DNA of 64,000 nucleotides from Candidatus Schekmanbacteria bacterium (GCA_016219965.1 JACRJM010000015.1:281857-345856), one strand, 5' to 3'; counted from the stretch's first letter, positions 9,336 through 19,279 are shown. Numbers and translations: made by a program. Notes: generated from the sequence alone by a model not told the origin.

Positions 9336-9430
9336 ATTCAAGAGAAGCTTATACTTCACTCACTTAGAGAAATCTACTGATTAGCGGTTGGGTCGTTAAT
9401 GATTATCTGATTATTGGATGACAAAATTGA

Positions 9431-10438
9431 CTAATTGCGTTTACCTTCGTAAAGCCTTTCCATGAAAACAACACCGATTATTCCGATTAATATCGTTGCG
9501 GCAAATACCATATAACCGGTTATACCCGGGAAATAGAAAATCAATACCCCGAGGGCTCCGAATAATAATGATATAAGGTAAACAACATATGCTACTTTTT
9601 TATGCGACAAACCCAACAGACAGAGCCTGTGAGTTGAATGATCTTTGCCTGGTGTAGTAAATGGGTTTAATCCTTTTTTAGCACGTGAGATGGTTACTAA
9701 TGTTGTATCAAATATTGGAAATGAAAGTATCACAACAGGGATCATCCATGTGTTTTCCACCGCTAACCCCGGGAATCTTAATTTTATGCCGACTGAAGCG
9801 AGAAGAAAACCTATGAACATGCTCCCGGTATCTCCCATGAAAATACGTGCGGGATTCAAATTGTATCTTAAAAAACCTAGACAGGCGCCAAGCATAGCTG
9901 CAGCAAGGCTTCCAACAAGATACTGCCCGTTCATTATCGCAAGTACTAAAAAAGAAAGTGAAGCAATAGATGCAACTCCTCCAGCTATCCCATCCATGTT
10001 GTCAAGGAGGTTGATGGAGTTGGTTATTCCAATAACCCATAATCCTGTTATTAGTATATTTATAAATTCTGACTCGAATATTTCTACTTTTACTCCGGTT
10101 GAAACCAGGACAAAAAGTGGAATTAGCTGACCTCCAAATTTCAAGGCAGGATTAAGCTCCCTCCAGTCGTCGTATAAACCGAAAAATGATACAAGGGTTG
10201 CTCCGGTAAATATACCGAAACACTGATCTATTCTGAATTCTGACCTGAATATGATTAGAGCGATGAGAAATGATAAATAAATTGCAGCACCGCCAAGCAG
10301 AGGGGTAGCAGCCATGTTAAGTCTCTCAGAGCTGGGGGTATTAATTATTCCTGTTTTTATGCCAACTTTTCTTGCAAGTGGTGTCAGTGCCAATGATAAT
10401 ACGAGGGCGCACGCAAATATTAAAATAAAATAGCTCAT
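9431..10438 (-). CDS. WecA/MraY-family undecaprenyl-phosphate sugar-1-phosphate transferase
   Basis: This 335-residue polytopic membrane protein starts surface-glycan assembly by moving a HexNAc-1-phosphate to undecaprenyl phosphate. Diagnostic sites are FGLYDDW, NLLDNMDGIAGG with the catalytic acidic residues, and ARIFMGDTGSMFIGF; a late HRLCLLGLSHKK loop replaces the WecA HIHH motif. GlcNAc or a derivative is the likely donor sugar, but this cannot be fixed. It lies 6 bases after the epimerase gene with AAGGGA before the ATG, so the two are one transcription unit, and the epimerase may make its substrate. A second family member with an added domain is at 57.6 kb. Confidence 0.88.
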   Translation of the reverse strand: MSYFILIFACALVLSLALTPLARKVGIKTGIINTPSSERLNMAATPLLGGAAIYLSFLIALIIFRSEFRIDQCFGIFTGATLVSFFGLYDDWRELNPALKFGGQLIPLFVLVSTGVKVEIFESEFINILITGLWVIGITNSINLLDNMDGIAGGVASIASLSFLVLAIMNGQYLVGSLAAAMLGACLGFLRYNLNPARIFMGDTGSMFIGFLLASVGIKLRFPGLAVENTWMIPVVILSFPIFDTTLVTISRAKKGLNPFTTPGKDHSTHRLCLLGLSHKKVAYVVYLISLLFGALGVLIFYFPGITGYMVFAATILIGIIGVVFMERLYEGKRN

Positions 10439-10444
10439 ATTCCC

Positions 10445-11428
10445 TTATAAAAGCCTTTTTAACGGAACACTCTTAAACCAGTCTATTGTTTTTTTAAGAC
10501 CCTCTTCAAACCCGATTTCTCCTTCAAAACACAGTTCATCTTTTGCAAGAGATACATCAGCAGAACGTGACGGTATATCTTCAAAATTTGTACCATAGAT
10601 ATCTTCAGGCTTGATGAATGTTATTGGTGATTTTGAGCTGGTAAGTCTTTTTATCGCTTTTGCGAGGTCGACGATTTGGATTTTAGAATTGCTTCCCAGG
10701 TTATATAGTTTTCCTATTGAGCGCTTTGATTCCCCTGCAAGCATTGTTCCGCGTGCGGTGTCTCTTACAAAAGTAAAAGAACGTATCTGTGTGCCGTTTC
10801 CGAAGATTGTTATTGGTTTTTCTTCAAGCGCCTGCATGATGAATTTTGCAACTACACTTCCATAGCCGTCGGGTTTTGATTTTGGTCCATACGCATTAAA
10901 GTAGCGGACAACTGTAACCTCAAGCCCGCTTTTTTTAAGGGACATTGCGAGATGTTCTCCAAGTGCCTTTGAAACAGCATAAGACCATCTCGGTACTGAG
11001 GAATTACCGAGTATCATATCCCCGCTCTCTTTGAAGAACTGCCCCGGACTTTTACCGTAAACTTCAGAGGACGAAGTGAATACCATTCTCTTGTTATGCG
11101 TCAGGCAAGTTCTCATTACTTTTTCTGTTCCAGAATAATTGACGTAAATTCCGCGTGCCGGATTATCTACCACATGTTTAACACCGACCAATGCAGCAAG
11201 ATGATAAACAACGTCCACTGTTGGAATAATTTCTTCGAGTATTTTATCATCCAGGATATCTCCTCTGACAAAGTTTATAAGACCTTTTTCGAGGAGGTTG
11301 CTTAAATTTTCAAGGCTGCCGATGGACAGGTCATCAAGAACCGTTACCTCATATCCCTTCCCGACAAGAATATCCGTGAGATGAGATCCTATGAACCCCG
11401 CTCCACCTGTAACAAGACATTTCATCAT
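10445..11428 (-). CDS. NAD-dependent nucleotide-sugar epimerase/dehydratase
   Basis: The 327-residue extended SDR has the NAD motif TGGAGFIGSHL at the N-terminus, SSSEVYG with the catalytic Ser/Thr region, the YAVSK YxxxK site and RYFNAYGPKS. This fits the UDP-glucose/UDP-GlcNAc 4-epimerase group acting on UDP-sugars in the cytosol. The ATG at 11428 follows AAAGG by 6 bases; a TTG one codon earlier is less likely. The gene lies directly upstream of the initiating sugar-phosphate transferase. Galactose- or GalNAc-type epimerisation is plausible, but decarboxylase or dehydratase relatives cannot be excluded. Confidence 0.85.
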   Translation of the reverse strand: MMKCLVTGGAGFIGSHLTDILVGKGYEVTVLDDLSIGSLENLSNLLEKGLINFVRGDILDDKILEEIIPTVDVVYHLAALVGVKHVVDNPARGIYVNYSGTEKVMRTCLTHNKRMVFTSSSEVYGKSPGQFFKESGDMILGNSSVPRWSYAVSKALGEHLAMSLKKSGLEVTVVRYFNAYGPKSKPDGYGSVVAKFIMQALEEKPITIFGNGTQIRSFTFVRDTARGTMLAGESKRSIGKLYNLGSNSKIQIVDLAKAIKRLTSSKSPITFIKPEDIYGTNFEDIPSRSADVSLAKDELCFEGEIGFEEGLKKTIDWFKSVPLKRLL

Positions 11429-11540
11429 CAAATACCTTTCATCAAAGACTATGGTTTATAACACAGTACAGAATTAAACTAATAAATAATTGTGTGATTA
11501 TACTTTACGCTTATGTTTTGGCAAACCTTTTATCATGGCA

Positions 11541-12638
11541 TCAAATAGAATGGTATAGGGAGAGAATTCTGTCGGACATAACGGAAATGGTAAAATTATC
11601 TACCACACGTTTTTTTGCATTGTCGCCGAATGTTTTCATAAGTCCCGGGTTGTTTAAAATTTTAGTGGCTGATGATGATATGCCATCAGGGGCTTTCGCC
11701 TTTACGACAAATCCGGTTACGCCATCTATGTTCACAAACGATGTTCCTGTACCAAGCTCTGTGCTTATGAGGGGCTTTGCGCAGGCCATAGCTTCAAGAA
11801 GTACCGTCCCAAAAGCTTCACTTTTTTCTGTAGAAGGAAGGACAAATATATCGCAGGCATGGAAATAATCGGGCAAATTCTCATAAGAAACTTCACCTGT
11901 GAAAAAAACCTTTTCTTCAAGTTGTAAACTCTTTACCATCTCCTTGAGCTCAGTTTCCATAGGCCCCGTTCCTACTATCAACAGAAATGCGTTTATTTCT
12001 TTCATCGCCTCTATCAATACAGGGAGTCCCTTATAATAACGGAGTTTTCCTACAAAAAGAAGAAGAGGGGTGCCGTATCTGGTTCTGATCGCATCCTGCC
12101 CCTTAGTATTAATGTTTTCAAAAGGTGCTAAATCTATCCCGAGCGGAATTACTGCGCATTTATCCCGAAACCGTGAAAGGAAAGGGGATTTGGTGATATA
12201 GTTTTCGCTTGTAGCAATCAGACGGTCGGCTTTGTTAAGAACCCTTTCAAGCACGGGACGGTACAGCATGGCAATATATTTTTGTCTTACTATATCGCTG
12301 TGATAAGTAATCACTGTTTTTGCTTTGATACCTGAAATAAGATAAAAAGTCTCTCCAAGCGGGTAAGGAAAATGGAGATGGACGATCTGCGGCTTTAATT
12401 TTTTTAATATAGCAAGCATTGAGATGCTCAGCGGAGTAGACGCAACTGTCGCTATTCTTGAGGCTTTGATTATTTTTACTCCATTGAGAATTTCCGTAAC
12501 TGTTTTATTGGTATTATTGGTCACCAGAACAGTTACATCGTATCCCTTTGATGACTCATATTCTGCAAGCATCTTTATATGGTTTTCGATCCCACCCAGA
12601 ACAGGGTAGTAATCTTTATATATGTGAAGGATTTTCAA
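11541..12638 (-). CDS. GT4-family glycosyltransferase
   Basis: This 365-residue GT-B retaining glycosyltransferase opens with MKILHIYKDYYPVLGGIE, has the acceptor-side HLHFPYPLGE, and a C-terminal nucleotide-sugar domain (LLFVGKLRYYKGLPVLIEAM) ending in the EX7E motif ExFGTVLLE. It probably adds a hexose to the growing lipid-linked glycan at the inner membrane face. Its start overlaps the 3' end of the GT39 gene by 23 bases, which indicates translational coupling. Donor and linkage cannot be read from the sequence. Confidence 0.9.
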   Translation of the reverse strand: MKILHIYKDYYPVLGGIENHIKMLAEYESSKGYDVTVLVTNNTNKTVTEILNGVKIIKASRIATVASTPLSISMLAILKKLKPQIVHLHFPYPLGETFYLISGIKAKTVITYHSDIVRQKYIAMLYRPVLERVLNKADRLIATSENYITKSPFLSRFRDKCAVIPLGIDLAPFENINTKGQDAIRTRYGTPLLLFVGKLRYYKGLPVLIEAMKEINAFLLIVGTGPMETELKEMVKSLQLEEKVFFTGEVSYENLPDYFHACDIFVLPSTEKSEAFGTVLLEAMACAKPLISTELGTGTSFVNIDGVTGFVVKAKAPDGISSSATKILNNPGLMKTFGDNAKKRVVDNFTISVMSDRILSLYHSI

Positions 12639-14190
12639 TTGTCTCTCTGCCAGTTAAAAAAGGTATTTTCTTGAAGACTTTTGTTGTGACTTTATACTGA
12701 TATGATTTTTTTTTAAACAAGAATTCCTTCAAAGCAAGGAACGTTTTATCGCTCTTAAGATAATTAATTTGTTTTTCAAAGGAATAGCCAATTTGTGTAA
12801 CTGCCTCTTCAGGGTCATCTTCATATAGCTTTTGCATCCTGTCTCTTCCCAGAGAGACAATTATTACAAACTCCGGCCTCTTCTCCTTTATGGCAGAGAT
12901 GGCATTCATCCTGTTGTCATATTCATATGTTTCAGGCCTCCTGGCGAGGCGTTCCAGATATTCAGGAACCGCTGAATCGGCAGGAGCAATTACTAAATCA
13001 TTTTGGCTGTAATTGGCTGCGATTTCATGCGCTATCTCTCTTGATGGTATTGCATAAATTGGGTTTAGGAAAGAATCCCCCGAGAAATAAGATTTGATAG
13101 GGAAAAAGTTCAATATCACAAATATGGGAATGATAAGTTTCTTAAATCCCGGGAACGAATAAAATCCTTTTGCCAGTATGACGGTAAAAACCGGGAACAG
13201 GAAAAAACATCTTGAAGCAAATAAGATGAAAGAATGGTTTGAGGCTATCGTATTAAATATAATGAGCATTCCTGCGGCAGGTATTAAAAAAAGCGTTATT
13301 AACAGTAAAAAGATTTTCTTTTCCTCTTTCCAGAGAAAAAACAATCCTCTTGCTGTAAATATCGAAGTAATTGCCAGCAGCAGGAGAGCAGATATACCCC
13401 ATGGGAATATAGTGCCACCACATGAGAACTCATAGAGCATATCGCCTGCAGCAGCAATAGTTCCCAGAGGAGAAGCAGAAAGGTCAGCATTAATATCATT
13501 AGAGAACCTGGATGTCTGATTCATTGAAAGAAGCAGTGCTGGAAGAATACAAAGTGCTATGATTGATTGAGTAATTATCCAGTATTTTGCTGGAATATTA
13601 TGATAACGTTTAAGGATAAAAAAACATGCAGTGTGCGAGACGATAAGCAGCGCTGCCGGATAAAAACACCAGGGCACTGCTGCTGAAAATACAATGTATG
13701 ACATCGTAACCGGCAGGGTTCTTTTGCCTTCCATTATTTTCAAGAATAAAATGTTGCATACACAGACTAAAAGTGCCTCCAGTACGTAATATCTTGCCAT
13801 CCTGGAATAGAGAAGAAAAAAAGGTGATATGCCAATAATGAAGGAAGAAAGGATAGCTGTACTGCGAGTTAAAATTTTTTTTGTAAAGAAGTAATTAGCT
13901 GCAATGACGAGGAGTGCGCAGAGCACGGAAAAAAATCTTATTGATATGTCACTGTCTCCGGAAAGCTTTGCCCATAAAGAAAGTAGAAGAAAGTAGAGAG
14001 GAGGATGAACGTCGCCTGCTATGAAACTGAAAAAATCCCCGAAGGAATTGTTGAAATGCCGTACCGCATTAACTGAAAAAATCTCATCTACCCAAAGACT
14101 TTTTTCTCCAAGATCCATTGAAAGCAAGGCTGTTGCAATAAAGACGCCAAACAATATGAGAGCTGCATTAATATTTCCTTTTTTATCCAT
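12616..14190 (-). CDS. GT39/ArnT-like polyprenyl-sugar-dependent glycosyltransferase (membrane)
   Basis: The 524-residue protein has the N-terminal LWVDEIFSVN site with the catalytic acidic pair, GDVHPPLYFLLL in the first periplasmic loop, and about 10-12 membrane spans. This is the PMT_2/GT39 superfamily, which uses polyprenyl-phosphate sugars in the periplasm to modify lipids, glycans or proteins. It is first in a two-gene unit with the overlapping GT4. The ATG at 14190 has no clear ribosome site; a TATAAA 13 bases before it would give a very short leader. It diverges from the GT4 gene at 14288. Confidence 0.82.
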   Translation of the reverse strand: MDKKGNINAALILFGVFIATALLSMDLGEKSLWVDEIFSVNAVRHFNNSFGDFFSFIAGDVHPPLYFLLLSLWAKLSGDSDISIRFFSVLCALLVIAANYFFTKKILTRSTAILSSFIIGISPFFLLYSRMARYYVLEALLVCVCNILFLKIMEGKRTLPVTMSYIVFSAAVPWCFYPAALLIVSHTACFFILKRYHNIPAKYWIITQSIIALCILPALLLSMNQTSRFSNDINADLSASPLGTIAAAGDMLYEFSCGGTIFPWGISALLLLAITSIFTARGLFFLWKEEKKIFLLLITLFLIPAAGMLIIFNTIASNHSFILFASRCFFLFPVFTVILAKGFYSFPGFKKLIIPIFVILNFFPIKSYFSGDSFLNPIYAIPSREIAHEIAANYSQNDLVIAPADSAVPEYLERLARRPETYEYDNRMNAISAIKEKRPEFVIIVSLGRDRMQKLYEDDPEEAVTQIGYSFEKQINYLKSDKTFLALKEFLFKKKSYQYKVTTKVFKKIPFLTGRETIENPSHI

Positions 14191-14287
14191 TTTTATGATT
14201 TTTTTATAGTTAATCCATGTAACAATATGTTATGGATATGATAAATTAGCGTAGCGTGACAAGTAAACCTGTTTTTTAAAAAAAAGA

Positions 14288-15469
14288 ATGGTAGCTCATA
14301 AAAATAACAAAAAACCAGTAGTCCTTTTCTGGGAAGCACTTCCAAATGTTGCCGGAGGACAGAGGGTCTGCCTTGATGTCATCAGAGCACTTCGGGGAAG
14401 ATGTGAGATGGTAGCGATCGTGCCTTCAAAAGGTGAATTTTCAGATGCTGCGGAAAGAGAAGGGGTTAAGTGTGTAGAGATCCCTTTTAAATCATATTCG
14501 CTCGTTAAGAAAAACGTTTCAGATGTTTTGTCATTCTTTACAGATACTCCGTCTGTTGTAAGCAAGGCGGTAGATATAATTAAGGGAATGGGTGTTACAG
14601 CAATATATGCAAGCAGTACAAGGGTGTTTTCGTGGGCTGCAATTGCCGGAAGAAAGGCTTCTGTCCCTGTTATATGGCATCTTCATAATATCCTTGGTGA
14701 TTTTAAAACAAAGGCACTTGTAAAGATTTTATCCAATATGAAAAGCGTAAATCTTATACTTTCAGATTCAAAGTCAGCCGCCTTGCAGTATGGGAAAATG
14801 GCTGAAAGAGTTACCGTAATATACAATGGAGTTGACCTTACAAGGTTTTATCCTGATAAGAGAAAGCGCGTTGCTTTCAGAGACCTCTGCAGGATACCTC
14901 AAGATGCTGTTGTTGCCGGTACGGTCAGCGACCTTATCCCTCACAAAGGGCAAATAACATTTATAGAGTCAATGGGTAAACTTTGCAGGGACAATCCAAA
15001 ACTTTTCGGAGTAATAGTTGGAAGGGCAAGGAGCGGATTTGAATGGTATGATGAAAAGCTCAAATCTGAGATTGCAAAATTAGGGCTCGATGGAAGGATT
15101 GTATTTACAGGTTACAGAAAAGATGTTGAGAATGTCCTTAACGGAATGGACATTCTTGTTGTCCCCTCATATTCTTCGGAGTCCTTCCCTCTGATAATCC
15201 TTGAAGCTTTTGCCTGCGGTACAGTTGTCGTGGCTTCAGCTTTCAGCGGAATGATGGAAGTAATCAATGACGGCGTAAGCGGTTTTTTATTTAAAACAGC
15301 CAGCAGCAATGAACTTGCTTCCAAGCTAGCGCTTCTTGCCGGTGACCCGCAATTGCTCCAAAAAATGGGACAATATGTAGAAGAAGAAGCAAAAAATCTT
15401 TACGATATGGAAATATTTAATGCGTCTGTAAGAAAAAGTTTTGCTCCTTTTATACAACCTGCTGAGTAA
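14288..15469 (+). CDS. GT4-family glycosyltransferase
   Basis: The 393-residue protein has the two-domain GT-B pattern: PNVAGGQRVCLDVIRAL in the acceptor domain, IWHLHNILGDF, then VSDLIPHKGQITFIESM in the donor domain and the EX7E motif ESFPLIILE (about residues 300-310). It is cytosolic or membrane-associated and adds a sugar to the surface-glycan precursor. The next GT4 begins 9 bases downstream, so both are probably co-transcribed. No Shine-Dalgarno precedes the ATG, which follows an A-rich run. The donor sugar is unknown. Confidence 0.88.
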   Translation: MVAHKNNKKPVVLFWEALPNVAGGQRVCLDVIRALRGRCEMVAIVPSKGEFSDAAEREGVKCVEIPFKSYSLVKKNVSDVLSFFTDTPSVVSKAVDIIKGMGVTAIYASSTRVFSWAAIAGRKASVPVIWHLHNILGDFKTKALVKILSNMKSVNLILSDSKSAALQYGKMAERVTVIYNGVDLTRFYPDKRKRVAFRDLCRIPQDAVVAGTVSDLIPHKGQITFIESMGKLCRDNPKLFGVIVGRARSGFEWYDEKLKSEIAKLGLDGRIVFTGYRKDVENVLNGMDILVVPSYSSESFPLIILEAFACGTVVVASAFSGMMEVINDGVSGFLFKTASSNELASKLALLAGDPQLLQKMGQYVEEEAKNLYDMEIFNASVRKSFAPFIQPAE

Positions 15470-15478
15470 TTTTCAAAG

Positions 15479-16633
15479 ATGCCTGATATTAGAATCTGTT
15501 CCCCATGCATGGGCATTTCTCCTGATTCCGACCTTGGGGGAGAAGTTTATGAAAGAGAACTCTTATTAAGAATACCTAAATACGGCGGAAAACTCAGTCT
15601 AATACTTCCGAAGAACAGTAAAATCAGGGAAGATATGGTTTTTGAAAGCATCAATTATCTTCCAATTTCGCGACGGCTCAGATGGTTTGTTTCAAATCCA
15701 CTTTATTTCAATGCCATAAAAAAAAATTATGCAGAAGAGGGCTTTGATCTGTTGCGTGTCCACTCGCTTCGGTTTATTGGTCCGGCAGCTATTATGTTCA
15801 GAAGTATTTATGGCGCAGGCATTCCGCTGATAGGGCATCATCATCATATAGACCCCGAGGTATTGAGCTTTGTCATTGACAGGAGAGTTGCCTCTGCCCT
15901 CGATCTTATCATAACTGTGAGCGAGTTTTCAAAAAAACAGATTATCAATGATTATGGAGTGGAAGAAGACAGGATTGTGGCTGTCTATAATGGTGTTGAT
16001 GATAAATATAAGCCGTTTCCAAAAGATCCTGTTATGGAAAATAAATATGGGACCAATGGGAAGAAGGTTCTGATGTATATAGGGGGAATGAAGAAAAGAA
16101 AGAACCTGTCATTTCTCCTCGAGTGTCTGGCAGAGATAAGGAATGAAGAGTGGCTCTGTCTCATCTTCGGCAGAGGTGAAGAGCTTGCTTCTCTTAAGAG
16201 GAAAAGCGCAGCACTTGGGATTTCAAATCTTGTCAGATTTTGCGGCTATCTGCCTGAAGAGGAAAAATGCAGAGTTCTGAATATTTGCGATGTATATGTT
16301 TTTCCGTCACTGCTCGAGGGATTCGGGATGGCGGCTGTTGAAGCTATGGCTTGCGGAAAGCCTGTAGTGGGGCTAAATACAGCGTCGCTCCCTGAGATAA
16401 TAGACGATGAGAAGACAGGGCTTTTATCTGTTCCGGGAGATAAAAGGGCTTATATAAACAATATCCTGTTGCTTTTGAAAGATGAAAATCTCAGGCAGAA
16501 ATTAGGGAACAATGCAAGAGCTAAAACAGAGAAGTGTTATAGCTGGGATGAATCCGCAAGGAAGGTTATGGGCCACTATGAAGCGGTTACTGAAAGATTC
16601 AGGAAAACAGGAACAGATACTCAACGACCATAA
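15479..16633 (+). CDS. GT4-family glycosyltransferase
   Basis: This 384-residue protein carries GEVYERELLLRIPKYGG at the N-terminus, GHHHHIDPEV in the linker region, YIGGMKKRKNLSFLLECLAE in the donor domain and EGFGMAAVEAMACGKPVVG with the EX7E motif. It belongs to the mannosyltransferase-like GT4 group. It lies 9 bases after the previous GT4 and lacks a clear ribosome site, which suggests coupling. Its last 13 bases overlap the 3' end of the convergent GT2 gene. Confidence 0.88.
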   Translation: MPDIRICSPCMGISPDSDLGGEVYERELLLRIPKYGGKLSLILPKNSKIREDMVFESINYLPISRRLRWFVSNPLYFNAIKKNYAEEGFDLLRVHSLRFIGPAAIMFRSIYGAGIPLIGHHHHIDPEVLSFVIDRRVASALDLIITVSEFSKKQIINDYGVEEDRIVAVYNGVDDKYKPFPKDPVMENKYGTNGKKVLMYIGGMKKRKNLSFLLECLAEIRNEEWLCLIFGRGEELASLKRKSAALGISNLVRFCGYLPEEEKCRVLNICDVYVFPSLLEGFGMAAVEAMACGKPVVGLNTASLPEIIDDEKTGLLSVPGDKRAYINNILLLLKDENLRQKLGNNARAKTEKCYSWDESARKVMGHYEAVTERFRKTGTDTQRP

Positions 16634-17430
16634 AGGCTGCTTTTGAAGAAAGTCTTTCTAATAAATTTTCTCAATTGTTGAGGGGTAAGATAGGCAACGA
16701 GCGGTTTTATTACGTGTATTAAAGCGTAAGCAGGAAAATATCCTGCGAATATGTATTTAAGCCGCAGTTTGACTCCGGCAAGAAGCTGTGCATTGTCGGT
16801 TGTAAGGCACACGTTTCCTTCATGATAGCGCCTTTTAATCAGGGATTCGTCCAAATTGGCGAGTTTACATTTCTTAGACATCCTGATCCATAGGTCATAA
16901 TCCTCAAGCATCCTAAGTGAACCGTTATAATAGCCTGCCTCTTCAAGTGATTCTTTCTTCATCATTATAGAGGCATGAAAGAATGGGTTTATTTTTATCA
17001 TCAGGCTTTTTATATCTTTGTCATCTGATGGAAATTTTTTCTCGCCGATGATTTCCCCTGATGAATCTATCTCATAATATGATGTCCCAAGAACTGAAAT
17101 ATCCTGATTTTTTCTGAAGAATAATATCTGTCTTTCAAATCGTTCTTTCACTGAAATATCATCTGAATCCATCCTGGCGATGTATTTCCCTTGCGATTCT
17201 TTTGCGGCAATGTTCAACGCATATGCCAGCCCGTGATTTCTATCCAGCCTGATGATTTTTATTCGAGGGTCGTTATAGCTTTTTATTATTTCGTTTGTAC
17301 GGTCAGTCGAGCAGTCATCAACTATGATAAATTCGAAATCATCATAACTCTGCGAGAGTATGCTTTCTATCGCCTCGCTTACATAGCGTTCACCGTTATA
17401 TACTCCCATTATTACGCTTATTTCCGGCAT
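16621..17430 (-). CDS. GT2-family glycosyltransferase
   Basis: The 269-residue protein is a GT-A inverting glycosyltransferase: MPEISVIMGVYNGERYVSEA starts the nucleotide-binding fold, FIIVDDCSTDRTNEI holds the first Asp pair, and YIARMDSDDIS is the DXD metal site (about residue 92). A helical C-terminal tail may contact the membrane. It lies inside the polysaccharide locus, convergent with the GT4 gene and divergent from wzx, with AGAGGAAAGA upstream of the ATG. Confidence 0.9.
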   Translation of the reverse strand: MPEISVIMGVYNGERYVSEAIESILSQSYDDFEFIIVDDCSTDRTNEIIKSYNDPRIKIIRLDRNHGLAYALNIAAKESQGKYIARMDSDDISVKERFERQILFFRKNQDISVLGTSYYEIDSSGEIIGEKKFPSDDKDIKSLMIKINPFFHASIMMKKESLEEAGYYNGSLRMLEDYDLWIRMSKKCKLANLDESLIKRRYHEGNVCLTTDNAQLLAGVKLRLKYIFAGYFPAYALIHVIKPLVAYLTPQQLRKFIRKTFFKSSLYGR

Positions 17431-17498
17431 AAATATTCCATCTTTCCTCTCTTATATTTTCAATCTCTATTATATGGAATTGTATCTCTCTCTTGTTG

Positions 17499-17504
17499 TA
17501 TAGT
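17499..17504 (+). promoter_or_regulatory. Candidate -10 box giving a leaderless wzx mRNA
   Basis: TATAGT lies with 7 bases between it and the ATG at 17512, so transcription would begin at or next to the start codon. No Shine-Dalgarno is present and the -35 region is weak (GGAATT at 17-base spacing). Confidence 0.4.
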
Positions 17505-17511
17505 AAATCAA

Positions 17512-18741
17512 ATGATGATGAAAAGTAAAAAAGCAATGTCCATAGTGGAAGGAGGGAGCTATCTCATTGCATCAAGGATTTTTTCTGTTGTGACCGGTGT
17601 AGTTCTTGTGGTCGCCTTTACAAACCTTGCTGATAAAGAATTGTTTGGAAGCTTTCGGTATTTTATAACTATCCTTGGAGTGCTCAGCCCTTTTTCACTT
17701 CCCGAGATAAACACAGCAATAATAAGGACTGTCGCCGCAGGGAAGGGGAAGGCATATATAAATGGTACGCGCACCAGACTTAAGGCAGGAGTTGTAACCG
17801 CCCTGATTGCAGCAGTGACGGGGGGAGTATTTTATAAATTAAGATGGAACGCAGATATCGGGATTGCGCTTATTTTTGCATCTCCTTTTTTGCCGCTTTA
17901 TTTTGCTTTAGATTCAGCCTTTTCATATCTTAACGGCAGGTCGCTTTTCAGGTCTCTTGCTTTCTTTCGTGCTGCATTTGCCTTAGTAACTTTTTCATTT
18001 GCTTTTGCGGGGATATATTTTTTCTCAGCCAATATAGAAGTAGTCTGTGTTTTTTATGTTGCCTCTGCCTCGGTGTTTTACTTTTTCTGCACTCTTTATG
18101 TAAGAAGGCTTAGCCGCAGCTATGTTCAGGGAGAAGATGACGGAGGAGTAGTGAGACTTGGAACTCATCTTTCTGTAAGGTCTGCCATAGCGAGCGTGGA
18201 AGAGAAATTGGATACATTATTCATAGGGTCATTTTTTTCAATGACCCAGCTTGCAGTGTTTTCCGTTGGAAGGTTGTTTAATGATCAGATGGGAGAGTTT
18301 TCAAGGATAATACAAACCCTTTTGCTCCCGGGCTTTTCCAGAGAGAAAGAAGCAAGAAGAACGTCTACGGTTAAACTCATTATTGTTGCCACTTCGCTTT
18401 TTGCTGTGATGGCGCTCATTATAATAATCGTTATTCCATGGATAGTCCCATTACTTTTTACATCTGCCTATTCGGAGAGTATTCGTTATGCAAAGTTTTT
18501 TTGCATCCTTCAGGTCATTGGCGTCAGCGGTGGGATAATCGAAGCTGAGTTTGTTTCACAGGAGAGAATAAAGGAGCTATATCTTGTAAAGATTGCCGTG
18601 CCCATTGCATACTTTGCAGTATTTCTCATTCTTGTCCCTTACTTTGGCATGGATGGCATAATATATGCCCTCTTTATAAGGATGATTTCCTTTTCAGGGC
18701 TTTCACTTTATCTTCGTTCGGCGAGGGCACATGCAGAGTGA
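17512..18741 (+). CDS. Wzx/MATE-type polysaccharide flippase
   Basis: The 409-residue protein is hydrophobic through most of its length with about 12 spans, starting with IVEGGSYLIASRIFSVVTG, as in RfbX/Wzx and PST exporters. It would flip undecaprenyl-linked repeat units to the periplasm, where the Wzy_C protein at 6.3 kb acts. The frame is open back to 17191, but that part lies antisense to the GT2 gene and has no membrane-protein character, so a start in the ATG cluster at 17512-17518 was chosen, supported by the -10-like box 7 bases upstream. Its end overlaps hpt by 11 bases. Confidence 0.85.
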   Translation: MMMKSKKAMSIVEGGSYLIASRIFSVVTGVVLVVAFTNLADKELFGSFRYFITILGVLSPFSLPEINTAIIRTVAAGKGKAYINGTRTRLKAGVVTALIAAVTGGVFYKLRWNADIGIALIFASPFLPLYFALDSAFSYLNGRSLFRSLAFFRAAFALVTFSFAFAGIYFFSANIEVVCVFYVASASVFYFFCTLYVRRLSRSYVQGEDDGGVVRLGTHLSVRSAIASVEEKLDTLFIGSFFSMTQLAVFSVGRLFNDQMGEFSRIIQTLLLPGFSREKEARRTSTVKLIIVATSLFAVMALIIIIVIPWIVPLLFTSAYSESIRYAKFFCILQVIGVSGGIIEAEFVSQERIKELYLVKIAVPIAYFAVFLILVPYFGMDGIIYALFIRMISFSGLSLYLRSARAHAE

Positions 18742-19279
18742 CATTGAGAAAATAATAATTACAGAAGAAGAGATTAAGGAAAGGCTAAAAGAACTGGTAT
18801 CTGAAGTTATGGAATACTATGTTGACAAGCCCCTTGTAATAATCGCCATACTTAAAGGGAGCGTTATATTCCTTGCTGATTTTATACGGCTTATGCCTAT
18901 AAAGATGTCATTCGATTTCATCACTCTTTCTAGTTATGGCAATTCATCGGTTTCCACGGGCAAAGTTAAGCTTGATAAGGACATCAGGATTGACATAAAG
19001 AATAAGTATGTGCTTCTCATTGATGACATCTATGATTCCGGGCTAACATTTGACTTTGCCAAAGAATATCTTGCCCGTATGAAACCAGCAGAAATAAGAA
19101 CATGCGCTTTTATCGTTAAAAGAAAGAAACGTCAATGCGATGTCAGCATAGACTATTCAGGGTTCGAGATAGAAGACAGATATGTTGTAGGATACGGACT
19201 TGATTATATGGATCTATACCGGAATCTTCCTTATGTGGCAGTGATAGACCCCAGGATTATTTCAGATAATTCTCCATAG
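18731..19279 (+). CDS. hpt: Hypoxanthine phosphoribosyltransferase
   Basis: This 182-residue type I PRTase makes IMP or GMP from hypoxanthine or guanine and PRPP. Visible are LVIIAILKGSVIFLADFIR, SSYGNSS in the flexible loop, and the PRPP motif YVLLIDDIYDSGLTF (about residues 93-107), close to the family VEDIIDTGLT, followed by FIVKRKK and VVGYGLDY. The start lies inside wzx, which suggests translational coupling, although the functions are unrelated. Purine salvage is also served by apt at 3.2 kb. Confidence 0.92.
   Translation: MQSDIEKIIITEEEIKERLKELVSEVMEYYVDKPLVIIAILKGSVIFLADFIRLMPIKMSFDFITLSSYGNSSVSTGKVKLDKDIRIDIKNKYVLLIDDIYDSGLTFDFAKEYLARMKPAEIRTCAFIVKRKKRQCDVSIDYSGFEIEDRYVVGYGLDYMDLYRNLPYVAVIDPRIISDNSP

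Noticed and set aside
9645-10130. Forward-strand frame of 161 codons
   Set aside because: It is antisense to the WecA-family gene and shows no recognisable domain.
17191-17511. N-terminal extension of wzx
   Set aside because: The open frame there runs antisense to the GT2 gene, codes no membrane-protein-like sequence, and has no ribosome site.
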